64,000 bases of DNA from Candidatus Symbiobacter mobilis CR (GTDB lineage Bacteria > Pseudomonadota > Gammaproteobacteria > Burkholderiales > Burkholderiaceae_C): the NCBI RefSeq assembly GCF_000477435.1, contig NC_022576.1:2356001-2420000 (forward strand), written 5' to 3'. The notes under the pieces are model-generated. The model ran no database searches. It was not told the DNA's origin and was given only the letters and a program-made list of their open reading frames with translations. Shown in pieces: positions 43,549 through 54,076 of this stretch. Position 1 is the first letter of the stretch. The number at the start of each line of letters is the position of its first letter. The translations under genes were made by a program, and so were the position numbers.

Positions 43549-45570
43549 TCACAGCGCTTGCTCCAGCACGCCGCGCACGGCAGTTACGACGTTGTCGGCA
43601 GTCATGCCGAAATGCTGGAACAGCACAGGCGCAGGCGCGGATTCGCCAAAAGTGGCGATGCCGACCACCGCGCCGGTACGCCCGGTGTACTTTCGCCAGA
43701 GATCCGGGTGCGCGGCTTCGACGGCAATGACAGGCAGCGCCATCGGCAACACGCTGTCGCGGTATGCGGCATCTTGTCTATCGAAAACGTTGGTGCAAGG
43801 CATCGACACGACGTTCGTGGGAATGCCCTGCCGGGCCAGCGATGCCTGCGCGGTCAGCGCGATGTCCAGTTCTGACCCGGTGGCGATGAGCACCGCGCGG
43901 GCACCGGGCTGCTGCGACAGCACATAGCCCCCTTTGCGGATCAAGGCGGGAGCAACGGCACCAGTGTGGGCAGGCAGGTTTTGGCGGGAGAAGCACAGCG
44001 CGCTCGGCCCGTTGCGCCGTTCCAGCGCGCAAGCCCATGCCACGGCGGTTTCCATCGCGTCGGCAGGGCGCCAGACATCCAGCCCCGGGATGAGGCGCAG
44101 GCTGGGAAGGTGCTCGATGCTCTGGTGCGTGGGGCCGTCTTCCCCCAGCCCAATGCTGTCGTGGGTGAATACATGCACCACGCGGATCTTCATTAGCGCT
44201 GCCATGCGAATGGCGTTGCGGCTGTAGTCGCTGAAGGTCAGGAAGGTGCCCCCATAGGGCAGAAAACCGCCGTGCAGCGCCATGCCGTTCATCATTGCCG
44301 CCATGGCGAATTCGCGCACGCCGTAGCTCAAATGGTTGCCCCAGACATCGCGGCCCGCCATTGCAGAGCCACGGAAGCAGGTCAGGTTCGACCCTGTCAG
44401 ATCCGCGCTGCCCCCGAACAGTTCCGGCATACAGGGCGCGAGCGCGTCGAGCGTGTTCTGGCTGGCCTTGCGGGTGGCGATGCTGCCTTGTTGCGTCGCC
44501 ACAGTGGTCATCCATTGGGCCAGCGTTTGCGCATAGGTGGCAGGCAAGTCGCCCCGCATGCGGCGCTCGAATTCGGCGGCGACATCGGGGTACTGCGCGC
44601 GGTAGGCTGCAAAACGCTGCGTCCACTCCTGCTGCGCTTGTTGGCCGCGAGCGCGGGCGTCCCAGGCTGCGCGCAGGTCGTCGGGTATCTCGAAGGGCGG
44701 CAAGGTCCAGCCCAGCGTTGCGCGTGCGGCTGCGGCTTCCTGGGGCCCCAGCGCCGCGCCATGCACCTCGTTCGTACCGGCTTTGTGGGGAGCGCCCTTG
44801 CCAATGATCGTCTTGCAGCAGATCAGCGTGGGCTTGCCATCGGGCAGCAGGGCTTGGGCGCGTGCGGCGCGCAAGGCGGCATCGACGGCATCGGTGTCAT
44901 GCCCATCGACATTGGGGATGACGTTCCAGTGGTAGGCAGCGAAACGCTGGGGTGTGTCGTCGAGCATCCATCCACGCACGTCTCCGTCGATCGAGATACC
45001 GTTGTCGTCGTAGATCGCGATCAGCTTCGATAGACGCAGCGTGCCCGCAAGCGAACAGGCTTCGTGGCTGACACCTTCCATCAGGCAACCATCGCCGAAC
45101 ACCACGTAGGTGTGGTGGTCCACGATGGCGTGGCCTTCGCGGTTGTATTCCGCAGCCAGCAGCTTTTCTGCGAGAGCCATTCCCACGGCATTGGCTAAAC
45201 CTTGCCCCAGTGGGCCGGTCGTTGTCTCGACCCCCGGAGTGACGCCGACTTCGGGGTGCCCCGGCGTCTTGCTGTGGAGTTGGCGAAAGCGACGAAGCTC
45301 GTCCATCGGCAGGTCGTATCCCGTCAGATGCAACAAGCCGTACAGCAACATCGACGCATGGCCGTTGCTGAGCACGAAGCGGTCGCGGTTGGCCCAGGTG
45401 GGATCGGCAGGGTTGTGCCGAAGGTGGCGGTTCCAGAGCACTTCAGCCAGATCAGCCATACCCATGGGTGCTCCGGGGTGGCCAGAGTTGGCGGCTTCGA
45501 TGGCATCGATGGCGAGGACGCGCAAGGCATCCGCCATGCGACGGGCGAGTTCTGGGTTCGGAAAGCTCAT
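43549..45570 (-). CDS. tkt: Transketolase
   Basis: Thiamine-diphosphate enzyme of the pentose phosphate pathway and Calvin cycle, 673 residues. Substrate-binding [23 protein letters not shown] motif [20 protein letters not shown] with [10 protein letters not shown], the transketolase motif [15 protein letters not shown], and C-terminal [17 protein letters not shown] segment ([14 protein letters not shown]). Full length. It starts 189 bases from divergent argC, so the two promoters lie between them. Confidence 0.97.
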   Translation of the reverse strand: MSFPNPELARRMADALRVLAIDAIEAANSGHPGAPMGMADLAEVLWNRHLRHNPADPTWANRDRFVLSNGHASMLLYGLLHLTGYDLPMDELRRFRQLHSKTPGHPEVGVTPGVETTTGPLGQGLANAVGMALAEKLLAAEYNREGHAIVDHHTYVVFGDGCLMEGVSHEACSLAGTLRLSKLIAIYDDNGISIDGDVRGWMLDDTPQRFAAYHWNVIPNVDGHDTDAVDAALRAARAQALLPDGKPTLICCKTIIGKGAPHKAGTNEVHGAALGPQEAAAARATLGWTLPPFEIPDDLRAAWDARARGQQAQQEWTQRFAAYRAQYPDVAAEFERRMRGDLPATYAQTLAQWMTTVATQQGSIATRKASQNTLDALAPCMPELFGGSADLTGSNLTCFRGSAMAGRDVWGNHLSYGVREFAMAAMMNGMALHGGFLPYGGTFLTFSDYSRNAIRMAALMKIRVVHVFTHDSIGLGEDGPTHQSIEHLPSLRLIPGLDVWRPADAMETAVAWACALERRNGPSALCFSRQNLPAHTGAVAPALIRKGGYVLSQQPGARAVLIATGSELDIALTAQASLARQGIPTNVVSMPCTNVFDRQDAAYRDSVLPMALPVIAVEAAHPDLWRKYTGRTGAVVGIATFGESAPAPVLFQHFGMTADNVVTAVRGVLEQAL

Positions 45571-45759
45571 GGTGCGTGCGAGGAAGGGGAGGGGGCGTGG
45601 CGCCGTCTACCACCGACCGTGCAGTCCGTGGGGAGTCTCACCGGCATCGCGGTGTCATCGGCGAACCGCCGAATGTACAACGGCGCGGGCCGGAAGCTGT
45701 GGATAAGCGCTCTACCATCGCCCCACGCCACATCGAACCATCCTTCCCTGTTCTCCCCC

Positions 45760-46683
45760 ATGCACAAAGTTTTCATCGACGGCGAAGCCGGCACCACCGG
45801 GCTGGGCATTCGCGAATTGCTCCAGCGCCGCAGCGACATCGAGCTGCTCACGATTCCCCCCGCACTGCGCAAGGACCCCGATGCCAAGCGCGAGCGGATG
45901 GCGCAGGCGGAGATCGTCATCCTGTGCCTGCATGATGCCGCTGCCGTCGAGGCCGTGGCGATGATCGACGCGATGGATGCTTCCGGGCGTCGGCCGCGCA
46001 TCATCGATGCCTCCACTGCGCATCGCACTGCGCCGGGGTGGGTGTATGGTTTCCCGGAGCTGGCCGCTGGGCAGGAGCAGGCGATCCGCACTGCGCCCAA
46101 GGTCAGCAATCCCGGTTGTTATGCGACGGGGGCGATTGCGATGCTGCGCCCCTTGGTCGATGCCGGGATCGTCCCGGCAGACTATCCCCTGTGCCTGCCG
46201 TCCGTCAGCGGCTATTCGGGCGGAGGGCGGTCGATGATCGAGGCCTACGAGGCAGGCACTGCACCCGCTTTCGAGCTGTACGCACTGTCGCTGCAACACA
46301 AGCACCTGCCGGAGATCATGCAATACGCCGGGTTGACGCGCGCGCCGCTGTTTCTGCCGGGTGTCGCCAACTTCCGCCAGGGGATGCTCGTCCAACTGCC
46401 GTTGCATCTGGATACGCTGCCCCAACGGCCCTCGCTGCGCGATGTGCAGGAAGCCTTGGCCCAGCGCTATGCGCAGAGCACATGGGTACACGTACTGCCC
46501 CCCACCGACGATGCGCGGCTTGACGCGACGGCGCTATCTGGAACGAATCGCCTGGAGCTGCGCGTGTATGGCAAGGAGTCGGAGGCAGGCTCGCAAGCCA
46601 TCGTCATTGCCCGGCTCGACAACCTGGGCAAGGGCGCCAGCGGGGCAGCAGTCCAAAATCTGGGGCTGATGCTCGGTGCCTGA
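45760..46683 (+). CDS. argC: N-acetyl-gamma-glutamyl-phosphate reductase, short type
   Basis: Arginine biosynthesis, NADPH-dependent; 307 residues, the shorter AGPR type 2. N-terminal [18 protein letters not shown], catalytic cysteine in [26 protein letters not shown] and LQHKHLPEI are typical. ATG 45760 gives the expected N-terminus; the frame is open far upstream through antisense of tkt. parB begins 36 bases after its stop. Confidence 0.95.
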   Translation: MHKVFIDGEAGTTGLGIRELLQRRSDIELLTIPPALRKDPDAKRERMAQAEIVILCLHDAAAVEAVAMIDAMDASGRRPRIIDASTAHRTAPGWVYGFPELAAGQEQAIRTAPKVSNPGCYATGAIAMLRPLVDAGIVPADYPLCLPSVSGYSGGGRSMIEAYEAGTAPAFELYALSLQHKHLPEIMQYAGLTRAPLFLPGVANFRQGMLVQLPLHLDTLPQRPSLRDVQEALAQRYAQSTWVHVLPPTDDARLDATALSGTNRLELRVYGKESEAGSQAIVIARLDNLGKGASGAAVQNLGLMLGA

Positions 46684-46719
46684 AACTCTGGTCGCTCCCA
46701 CTCCACTCTGACACTCTCC

Positions 46720-47631
46720 ATGGCAACCAAACCCCCCAAAGGACTGGGCCGGGGCCTCGAAGCCCTGTTAGGCCCCAGCGTGGATGCACCCACGTTCGGT
46801 GCCGAGAGCGCCCCGTCCCAGCTCCCCTTGTCCGACATCGTCGCAGGCGCGTATCAGCCCCGAACCCGCATGGACGAAGGCGCGCTCTACGAGCTGGCGG
46901 AGTCGATCAAGGCGCAAGGCGTGATGCAACCGATTCTGGTGCGGCCACTGCGCCGTTCGGGCGACGCAGCAACGTCGGCGACGCGGTACGAAATCATCGC
47001 GGGGGAACGCCGCTTCCGTGCTGCGGGGTTGGCAGGGCTGGACCGCGTTCCCGTTCTGGTTCGCGACGTTGATGACCGCACCGCTGCGGCGATGGCGCTG
47101 ATCGAAAACATCCAGCGTGAAGACCTCAATCCGCTCGAAGAAGCGCAAGGGCTGCAACGCTTGGTTCAAGAATTCGGCATGACGCACGAGGCCGCCGCTG
47201 GCGCGGTAGGCCGTTCCCGCAGCGCGGCCAGCAACTTGCTGCGCCTATTGCAGCTTGCGGAACCCGTGCAGACGATGCTGCTGGCCGGCGATCTGGACAT
47301 GGGCCATGCACGCGCCCTGCTTGCGCTTGACCTTGCAACCCAGCTCAGCGCGGCGCAGCAGATCAGTGCCAAAAAGCTCTCGGTGCGGGAGGCCGAAGCC
47401 CTCGTCAAAAAACTGCTGGCTGAATTTGCCCTGGAACCCACCCGCCACCGCGCCGAGAAGCCCGCACACGTGCAGCGCATCGAAAAGGATTTGTCCGACT
47501 GGCTGTCGACCCCGGTGGAAGTGCGACTACGCAAGCGCGGCAAGGACAAGCAAGGCGCCGGGGAAATCGGCATCCGCTTTGCGTCGATGGAAGCGCTCGA
47601 CGCAGTACTGGCGCGGCTGCGCGCCCCATAA
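46720..47631 (+). CDS. parB: Chromosome-partitioning protein ParB
   Basis: 303 residues. KGLGRGLEALLG at the N-terminus; CTP/ATP-binding ParB/Srx part with PRTRMDEGALYELAESIKAQ, GERRFRAAGLAG and ENIQREDLNPLEEAQG; the helix-turn-helix THEAAAGAVGRSRSAASNLL; C-terminal dimerisation end. parA and rsmG/rsmD-type neighbours, usual beside parB near the origin, are not in this window; argC is upstream instead. I saw no parS sites but did not search exhaustively. Confidence 0.95.
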   Translation: MATKPPKGLGRGLEALLGPSVDAPTFGAESAPSQLPLSDIVAGAYQPRTRMDEGALYELAESIKAQGVMQPILVRPLRRSGDAATSATRYEIIAGERRFRAAGLAGLDRVPVLVRDVDDRTAAAMALIENIQREDLNPLEEAQGLQRLVQEFGMTHEAAAGAVGRSRSAASNLLRLLQLAEPVQTMLLAGDLDMGHARALLALDLATQLSAAQQISAKKLSVREAEALVKKLLAEFALEPTRHRAEKPAHVQRIEKDLSDWLSTPVEVRLRKRGKDKQGAGEIGIRFASMEALDAVLARLRAP

Positions 47632-47657
47632 GGCACAACGCATCCATCCACGTTGTG

Positions 47658-47683
47658 GGAGCGACTTCTGTCGCTCCTTATCG
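47658..47683 (+). terminator. Weak stem-loop after parB
   Basis: GGAGCGAC and GTCGCTCC form a perfect 8-bp stem with a TTCT loop, followed only by TTATC. Plausible terminator or attenuator between parB and the methyltransferase gene. Confidence 0.5.
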
Positions 47684-47698
47684 GCGATACACCTATCC

Positions 47699-48439
47699 AT
47701 GCGCTACCTCGCCCAAACCTGGCCGCTGCCTGCCGTGTTGGCATGGGGGCTGGCGTGGGGGGTGTTTGGGGCATTGGGGCATTGGGGCATTGCTACCGGG
47801 CTGGCTGCCTTGGTGGCGTGTACCGTGGGGGTAGGCGCCAGCGTGCTGGGGGGGAGCTGGTGGCGGCGGGTGCTGATTGCGCTGGGGTTCCCGCTTTCGC
47901 TGGGGTTGTCTGGGGCGGCGCCGTTTGCCGGGGGGTATTGGTTGCTTCCCTTGGCCGTATTGCTGCTGGTGTATCCCTACCGCGCATGGAAAGATGCACC
48001 GCTCTTTCCCACCCCGCCCGGCGCGCTTGATGATTTGCCCGGTCACGCTCCCCTGCAAGCCGGGGCCGCGATTCTTGACGCGGGCTGTGGCGTGGGGGAC
48101 GGCCTGCGCGCCCTGCGCCGCGCTTACCCCCAAGCCCGCTTGCACGGGATCGAATACTCCTGGCCACTACGCCTGGCCTGTGCGTTGCGCTGCCCTGGGG
48201 CCACCGTGCGCCATGGCGATTTCTGGGCTGCGGACTGGTCCCCCTACGCGATGGTGTACCTGTTTCAGCGCCCGGAAACGATGCACCGCGCCCTGGAAAA
48301 AGCCCAGAAGGACTTGCTGCCCGGTGCGTACTTGGTCAGCCTGGAATTCGAGGCCACTGGATGGATGCCCCACGCCACGCTGCGTTTGCCCGATGGAAGG
48401 CCGGTGTGGGTGTACAGGGCGCCGGTGCGGCTGGCCTGA
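47699..48439 (+). CDS. Membrane-anchored class I SAM-dependent methyltransferase
   Basis: 246 residues. The first 95 or so form three to four hydrophobic helices (LAWGLAWGVFGALGHWG, GLAALVACTVGVGASVLGG, GGYWLLPLAVLLLVYPY). A Rossmann methyltransferase follows, with motif I ILDAGCGVGDGLRAL (about 122-136) and an acidic strand end HGIEYS. Substrate unknown; similar proteins are annotated as class I methyltransferases, possibly acting on a membrane lipid or protein. ATG 47699 is used although the frame runs further upstream inside parB. The 5' region has runs of GGGGCATT repeats. Confidence 0.75.
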   Translation: MRYLAQTWPLPAVLAWGLAWGVFGALGHWGIATGLAALVACTVGVGASVLGGSWWRRVLIALGFPLSLGLSGAAPFAGGYWLLPLAVLLLVYPYRAWKDAPLFPTPPGALDDLPGHAPLQAGAAILDAGCGVGDGLRALRRAYPQARLHGIEYSWPLRLACALRCPGATVRHGDFWAADWSPYAMVYLFQRPETMHRALEKAQKDLLPGAYLVSLEFEATGWMPHATLRLPDGRPVWVYRAPVRLA

Positions 48440-48464
48440 TTGGACTGGTGACCAACCCGATGGT

Positions 48465-50891
48465 CTATGGCGGGATACCCGCGCCGCCAGGCCGGTGGTG
48501 CCAGTAGCGACGATTCGTTTCGCGCTGGCATTGCTCGGCGTCGGGGTCGGCGCTACGCCATGTCAGCGCGCCGCAGAGCGCAGTGTTGCGCACGGTGGCC
48601 CCTGCCTGCGCATACCGTGCGACGACTGCGGGGACGGGGTGCCCAAAGCGGTTGCGGTATCCCGCCTGCACCAGGGCGATGCGTGGCTGCACCGCCTGCA
48701 CAAAACCCATGCTGCTGGAAGACGCCCCACCATGGTGGGGCACGAGCAGCACGGTGCTGCGCAGGGGCGGTATCCGCTGCGCCAGCAGGGCTTCCTGCCG
48801 TGCTTCGATGTCCCCCGTGAGCAACGCGCTGTGTTGCCCGGTAGCAATCCGTAGCACACAACTGCGTGCGTTGGGCTTGGCGGTGGTTGCGTACTCCGAT
48901 GCCGTCGGCGCCAGCATCTCGAAATCGACCCCATCCCAGTGCCACCGTTGCCCTGCCTGACATCGCAACATCGTTGCAGCGACGCCAGGTAGCGCATCGG
49001 CGGAAGACAGCACCACGGCCTGTGGCTGCATCTGCGTGATGGCTACGGCGCCCCCGGTGTGGTCGCTGTCTGCGTGGCTGAGAACGATCCGATCCAGCCG
49101 CTCCCCGAGTGCATGCAGCAAGGGGACGAGAACGCGCTGCCCGGCGTCGAAATCCGTCCCGTAGCGGGGGCCTGCGTCGTACAGCAGTGCGTGGTGTGCG
49201 GTGCGCACCAGCACGGCGCTACCCTGGCCCACGTCTGCGGCCAGCAGTTCGAATTCGCCCATCGGCGGGCGTGGGGCCTGCCACAGCAACACCGGCAGCA
49301 GCGGTGCCACGCCCAGCGCACGCCAATGCCACGGCAGGCGCATCGCCATCCATCCCCCTGCGCAGACGGCAACGGCCCCCACCCAGGTAGGCGCACGGGC
49401 CACGGTCAGGCTCGCCATCGGCCATTGCGCCATGGCGTGTAAGGTACCGGTCAACAGGTCGAGGGCCATGGCGCACACATTCCAGGCAGGTTCCACGACA
49501 ACGCCGACCATGGCGAGCGGAGTGACCAGCAGCGTGACCCAAGGAATCGCCAGCAGATTCGCCAGCAGCCCGACGAGCGAACACTGTCCGAACCACACCA
49601 GGGTCAACGGCGACAGCGTCAGCGTCACGACCCCCTGCTCCCGCACCAATGCCCGCGTGCGTTGCAGCAGTGTGGCGGCGGGGTCGCCGTGCTGCCGGGT
49701 AGCAAAAAGCATCGCCACGGCAACGAAGCTCAGCCAAAAACCCGCTTGCCGAAGCACCCAGGGGTCCGCTGCGACGACGACCGTCAGCGTCCCCAGCCAC
49801 ACCATCGGCCAGGGCCAACTCCGTCCCAGCAGGCGCAGTAGCACCACGGTGCAAAGCATCAGCACGGTGCGTTGCGCGGGCACAGCCCATCCGCTGAACA
49901 GCGCGTAGGCAGCGGCCAGTACCAGCCCGCCAATCTGTGCCGCCACCGGTGCGCTCCAACGCAGGCACAGCCATGGAGAACGGCGCCACAGACTGCCGAC
50001 GAGCAAGGCGGCCATCCACGCAAACATCGTGACATGCACGCCGGAGATGCTCATCAAGTGGGATACCCCCGTCGCACGGAAAGCGTCCCAGTCCTCTCTG
50101 TCGATCAGCGATTGGTCGCCGACGACCAACGCTGCGGCAATCCGCGCAGATGGCATGTCGCCCAGCCGATGCAGGATGCGTTGGCGCACCATGCCGCGCA
50201 GGCGTTCCACCGGGTGACGCCAGCTTTCCCCCAGGTACTGCGGCGGGGGGTCGTTGCGGCCTTGGCGTACATATCCCCTGGCACGTACCCCCGCTTGCCA
50301 CCAGCGCAATTCCTCATCCTCCCCAAGAGGGTTGACCGCGCCGTGCGGGGCTTTGAGGCGCACGCACCATGTCCATGTGGTGGATGGGCGCACGGCGGTA
50401 GGGTGCTGGCCCTGCCCGGTGGCGTACCACGCAAGGTCGATCATCGTGGGCAGGGTGACAGGTCGGCCATCAAGGTGCGCGGTATCGACTTGGAAGCGAA
50501 ACCGCACCCCACGGTCGAATTGCGTGGGCAGGCTGGCCACGGTGCCGGTAACGACGACATCTTTCCCCTCGAATTCCGCAGGCAGGACATCGCGGAGGCT
50601 GGCGCGCCACCCGACTATCGCGAAGCCGACGAGGCACAGCGCGAGCATCGCCCCGGCATACCGCGCCACCACGATACCGCCAGCCCAGCGGACGACTCCC
50701 GCCTGGATGGCCACCCCAACCAGCATCAGAGCGAGGTAGCCATGGGCAGGCCACAACACGGCTTGCGAGAGCTGCGCCGCGCTGCCGACGACGAACCCCA
50801 GCATGGCCCACGGCGCCAGCGTGGTGCCGCTGCCGGGTTCTTGGCTTTCGGCGACGGGGGTTGCGGCAATGGGGGATGCTGCGGTATGCAT
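48465..50891 (-). CDS. comEC: ComEC/Rec2-type DNA uptake channel
   Basis: Inner-membrane channel for single-stranded DNA during natural transformation; 808 residues. N-terminal hydrophobic DUF4131 part, the Competence domain with many transmembrane helices (250-520, beginning HLMSISGVHVTMFAW), and a C-terminal metallo-beta-lactamase-like domain with DVGQGSAVLV, DAGPRYGTDFD and SHADSDHTGG (HxDxDH). Length and order are normal for proteobacteria. It starts 34 bases after the livF-like gene end on the same strand, with a dispersed repeat between. Other competence genes are not present here. Confidence 0.92.
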   Translation of the reverse strand: MHTAASPIAATPVAESQEPGSGTTLAPWAMLGFVVGSAAQLSQAVLWPAHGYLALMLVGVAIQAGVVRWAGGIVVARYAGAMLALCLVGFAIVGWRASLRDVLPAEFEGKDVVVTGTVASLPTQFDRGVRFRFQVDTAHLDGRPVTLPTMIDLAWYATGQGQHPTAVRPSTTWTWCVRLKAPHGAVNPLGEDEELRWWQAGVRARGYVRQGRNDPPPQYLGESWRHPVERLRGMVRQRILHRLGDMPSARIAAALVVGDQSLIDREDWDAFRATGVSHLMSISGVHVTMFAWMAALLVGSLWRRSPWLCLRWSAPVAAQIGGLVLAAAYALFSGWAVPAQRTVLMLCTVVLLRLLGRSWPWPMVWLGTLTVVVAADPWVLRQAGFWLSFVAVAMLFATRQHGDPAATLLQRTRALVREQGVVTLTLSPLTLVWFGQCSLVGLLANLLAIPWVTLLVTPLAMVGVVVEPAWNVCAMALDLLTGTLHAMAQWPMASLTVARAPTWVGAVAVCAGGWMAMRLPWHWRALGVAPLLPVLLWQAPRPPMGEFELLAADVGQGSAVLVRTAHHALLYDAGPRYGTDFDAGQRVLVPLLHALGERLDRIVLSHADSDHTGGAVAITQMQPQAVVLSSADALPGVAATMLRCQAGQRWHWDGVDFEMLAPTASEYATTAKPNARSCVLRIATGQHSALLTGDIEARQEALLAQRIPPLRSTVLLVPHHGGASSSSMGFVQAVQPRIALVQAGYRNRFGHPVPAVVARYAQAGATVRNTALCGALTWRSADPDAEQCQRETNRRYWHHRPGGAGIPP

Positions 50892-50902
50892 CGAAAAACC
50901 AA

Positions 50903-50970
50903 TACCGGTGGGAAACCCTGCCCTTCAGGGCGGTACGCCGTGACCCCGGTCTGCAGGCCAGTCCTGGATC
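50903..50970. repeat. Dispersed repeat resembling an IS200/IS605 end, uninterrupted copy
   Basis: Sixty-eight bases matching the outer parts of 9449-9664: GGAAACCCTG, the CTGCCCTTCAGGGCGG hairpin, GCCGTGACC, CTGCAGG and TCCTGGATC. It overlaps the 3' end of the livF-like gene and supplies the last 15 or so codons of that protein. Confidence 0.6.
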
Positions 50971-51650
50971 GTTGCTCGTGCAGCAACGTAGGCGGCCAAC
51001 GTAGCAGGCGCACCGCTGGCGATGATCTCGCCGCGATCCAGTACATAGCCGCGTTGCGCGCTATCGAGGCAGAGAGCGAGTTTTTGCTCGATCAGCAGCA
51101 CGGCGGTGCGACGTTCGCGCAGCGTCGTCAGCAGGGCGCGGACGGCATCGACCATCGGGGGGGACAGTCCCTCGGTCGGTTCGTCGAGCAGCAGCAAGGC
51201 GGGATCTCGCAGCAGCGCACGGCCTAGTGCAAGCATTTGCTGCTCTCCGCCAGATAGCAACCCCCCGCGCACATGCCGACGTTCGCGCAGGGCAGGAAAG
51301 CGGCGGTAGATGTCCTCCAATGCCCAAGTGGCGCCGTGCCGTGCCCCAAGGAGCAGGTTTTCCTCGACGGTGAGCGCGGGGAAGACGTCACGACTTTCGC
51401 TGACGTAGCCCACCCCCGCTCGGGCAATCTCGAAGGGGGCCAGACCGACAAGATTGCGCCCTTGCCAAGCGATGCATCCTCTGGCAGCCACGAGTCCCAT
51501 GATCGCTTTCGCGAGGGTCGAACGGCCCGACCCATTGCGCCCCAGCAGCGCCACAGTTTCGCCCGGCGCGATGTCCAAACACACGCCGCGCAGCACCGGA
51601 AGGTCGGGGTAGCCGGCGTGGAGGTTGGTAATCCGTAGGGAGGGGGGCAT
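50925..51650 (-). CDS. LivF-like branched-chain amino acid ABC transporter ATPase, orphan
   Basis: 241 residues of the LivF branch. Signature LSGGEQQMLALGRAL, Walker B LLLLDEPTEGLSP, Q-loop region ESRDVFPALTVEENL and H-loop-like LLIEQ are present. Walker A is GRNGSGRST: the catalytic lysine of GxxGxGK[ST] is arginine, which would be expected to weaken ATP hydrolysis. No livG, livH, livM or livJ gene is beside it. The C-terminal tail (IQDWPADRGHGVPP) is encoded by a dispersed repeat. ATG 51650. It could be a relic, a repurposed subunit, or work with permeases encoded elsewhere. Confidence 0.85.
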   Translation of the reverse strand: MPPSLRITNLHAGYPDLPVLRGVCLDIAPGETVALLGRNGSGRSTLAKAIMGLVAARGCIAWQGRNLVGLAPFEIARAGVGYVSESRDVFPALTVEENLLLGARHGATWALEDIYRRFPALRERRHVRGGLLSGGEQQMLALGRALLRDPALLLLDEPTEGLSPPMVDAVRALLTTLRERRTAVLLIEQKLALCLDSAQRGYVLDRGEIIASGAPATLAAYVAARATIQDWPADRGHGVPP

Positions 51651-51847
51651 AAGGGGAAAAAAGGCAGTTTTGGGGCAAGGCAGTACACTGTTTTTTCACT
51701 CGTCTCGTGCCGTCGAACGAGCGCAGCGGCCCGCACCCTCGCAAGAGGCCGTGTCTTGCACGACGGATAGCGTAACTACCCAGGCGGGGTTGGGCATCTA
51801 CGGCGCTTGCGCTGGTGGGTGTCTGCCCTGCGCAAGAAGGAGATGCT

Positions 51848-52687
51848 ATGACTGCTTGTCATCGCTTGGCGCACGGTTTGCAGTGCGCCGTTTCGGTCGC
51901 CGCACAGGGGTGCTTCGACCTGGCGCGCAACGGCGTGGTGCTTTTGGGAATCGCCGTGCTTTTCGTTGCGCTGGTATTTGTGGCGCGTCCGGAATTGCGC
52001 CATGTCGGGGAACTCCAGTTGTTCGATTTGCTGCATCGGCGGCAAATTGCTGCATGGGAAGAGGCGCAAGCCACCACGCAAGCGACCACGCAAGTTACCA
52101 ATATCCCCCGCCGCCCCCCCGTGACGCTTCCCAAGCAATTGCCCAAGCCGCAAGCGGCTGTGGCGGCTTGGCTGAGCAAGAAATACCGTGTGGCGCCCGA
52201 GCCTATGGTCGCCGTGGTTGCCGAAGCCTACGAGCTGGGCAGGCGTACCCGCATTGAGCCGACGCTGATCCTTGCTGTAATGGCGGTCGAATCGGGATTC
52301 AACCCCTTTGCGCAAAGCTCGATGGGAGCGCAAGGGTTGATGCAGGTCATGACCCGGGTGCATTCGGACAAATACCGCGTGTTTGGCGGCCGGTTTGCTG
52401 CCTTCGACCCTCTGGCCAATCTGCATGTGGGCGTGCGGGTGCTGCAAGACTGCATCCGTGCGGCAGGGTCCATCGAAGGAGGGCTGCGCAGCTATGTCGG
52501 CGCTACAGCGGGGGATGGCGGATACACCGCCAAAGTGCTTGCCGAGCACGCTCGCCTTCGTCAGGTAGCGCAAGGCCACCGTGTGCCCACCATCGCCCCG
52601 ACGACGGCTTCTCGCCCGCAGCCCACCGTGGTGCCACCCACCTTGGCATGGCGTGCCGAACCCACGGCGGGCGTGGCGATGGAATAA
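51848..52687 (+). CDS. Membrane-anchored lytic transglycosylase (SLT domain)
   Basis: 279 residues. An N-terminal transmembrane helix (about 29-46, VVLLGIAVLFVALVFVA) is followed by a short T/Q-repeat linker (ATTQATTQ) and an SLT catalytic domain (about 130-240). Catalytic glutamate E148 is in AVESGFNPFAQSS with GAQGLMQVM after it, the classic SLT motif. It cleaves peptidoglycan in the periplasm. ATG 51848 has AAGGAG 6 bases upstream. The P/T-rich tail is of unknown use. It lies before glyA on the same strand with a 132-base gap. Confidence 0.88.
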   Translation: MTACHRLAHGLQCAVSVAAQGCFDLARNGVVLLGIAVLFVALVFVARPELRHVGELQLFDLLHRRQIAAWEEAQATTQATTQVTNIPRRPPVTLPKQLPKPQAAVAAWLSKKYRVAPEPMVAVVAEAYELGRRTRIEPTLILAVMAVESGFNPFAQSSMGAQGLMQVMTRVHSDKYRVFGGRFAAFDPLANLHVGVRVLQDCIRAAGSIEGGLRSYVGATAGDGGYTAKVLAEHARLRQVAQGHRVPTIAPTTASRPQPTVVPPTLAWRAEPTAGVAME

Positions 52688-52819
52688 GGATGAGAGCCGC
52701 CTTCCGCACTTCTAGAATGCCCACAGCCCCTGCGGGGTGTCCGGCGCCCGACCCCTTAGGGCGTAGTCTTCCCACGCCGTTCCTAGTTTTGCGGGCGCTG
52801 CCCGTTGTCGAGTCTGTCC

Positions 52820-54076
52820 ATGTTTGAGCGTACTTCCCCTCCCGAATCCGTCGATCCGGAGCTTTTTGCTGCGATCGCCCAGGAAAACCTCCGCCAGCAA
52901 GAGCACATTGAGCTTATCGCCAGCGAAAACTATGCATCCCCCGCCGTCATGGCGGCGCAGGGTTCGCAATTGACCAACAAGTATGCCGAGGGCTACCCCG
53001 GCAAGCGGTACTACGGTGGTTGCGAACATGTGGACGAGGTCGAGCGCCTTGCGCTGGATCGGGTCAAAAAGCTCTTTGGCGCGGCGGCGGCCAATGTGCA
53101 ACCCCACTGCGGGGCTTCGGCCAACGAGGCTGTGTTCCTGGCATTCCTCCAGCCCGGCGACACCATCATGGGGATGGGCTTGGCGCACGGCGGGCATCTG
53201 ACGCATGGCATGAGCCTGAACATGAGCGGCAAGTGGTTCCGTGTCGTCGACTATGGGCTGGACGCCACCGAGGCCATCGACTACGACGCGATGGAACGCA
53301 AGGCGCACGAGTACAAGCCCAAGCTGCTCATCGCCGGTGCCAGCGCCTACGCCCTCGCCATCGACTTTGCGCGCTTTGCCAAAGTGGCAAAAGAGGTGGG
53401 TGCCGTCTTCATGGTCGATATGGCGCACTATGCCGGGTTGATCGCTGCGGGGCTGTACCCCAATCCCGTTCCCTTTGCGGATGTGGTCACCAGCACGACG
53501 CACAAGAGCCTGCGCGGGCCACGCGGCGGGTTCATCCTGATGAAGGAGGAATACGACAAGGTGATCAATAGCGCCGTGTTCCCCGGCCTGCAAGGGGGGC
53601 CGTTGATGCACGTCATCGCCGCAAAGGCAGTGGCGTTTCAGGAAGCCTTGCAGCCTTCGTTCCGGGCGTACCAGCAGCAGGTGCTGCGCAATGCACGGAT
53701 CATGGCGGAAACGCTCACCGAGCGCGGGCTGCGCATCGTCAGCGGTCGCACCGAAAGCCACCTGATGCTCGTCGACCTGCGTGCCAAGGGCATCACCGGC
53801 CGCGCTGCAGAAGCGGCCTTGGGCCGCGCGCGGATCACGCTCAACAAAAACGCCATCCCCAACGACCCCGAAAAACCCATGGTCACCAGCGGAGTGCGAA
53901 TCGGCACCCCGGCCATCACGACGCGCGGCTTTGGTGACGAAGAAGCCCGCGCCACGGCAAACCTTGTCGCCGATGTGCTCGACCACCCCGAAGATGCTGC
54001 GGTGCTGGACACGGTGCGAAGCAAGGTCGCCGCACTGACCGAGCGCTTCCCCGTATACGGCCCTGCCCCTCGGTGA
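52820..54076 (+). CDS. glyA: Serine hydroxymethyltransferase
   Basis: PLP enzyme interconverting serine and glycine with tetrahydrofolate; 418 residues, normal length. N-terminal [38 protein letters not shown], and PLP lysine K229 in [17 protein letters not shown] 52820. Its stop overlaps the nrdR GTG start by 4 bases (GTGA); glyA-nrdR is a frequent proteobacterial pair. Confidence 0.97.
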   Translation: MFERTSPPESVDPELFAAIAQENLRQQEHIELIASENYASPAVMAAQGSQLTNKYAEGYPGKRYYGGCEHVDEVERLALDRVKKLFGAAAANVQPHCGASANEAVFLAFLQPGDTIMGMGLAHGGHLTHGMSLNMSGKWFRVVDYGLDATEAIDYDAMERKAHEYKPKLLIAGASAYALAIDFARFAKVAKEVGAVFMVDMAHYAGLIAAGLYPNPVPFADVVTSTTHKSLRGPRGGFILMKEEYDKVINSAVFPGLQGGPLMHVIAAKAVAFQEALQPSFRAYQQQVLRNARIMAETLTERGLRIVSGRTESHLMLVDLRAKGITGRAAEAALGRARITLNKNAIPNDPEKPMVTSGVRIGTPAITTRGFGDEEARATANLVADVLDHPEDAAVLDTVRSKVAALTERFPVYGPAPR

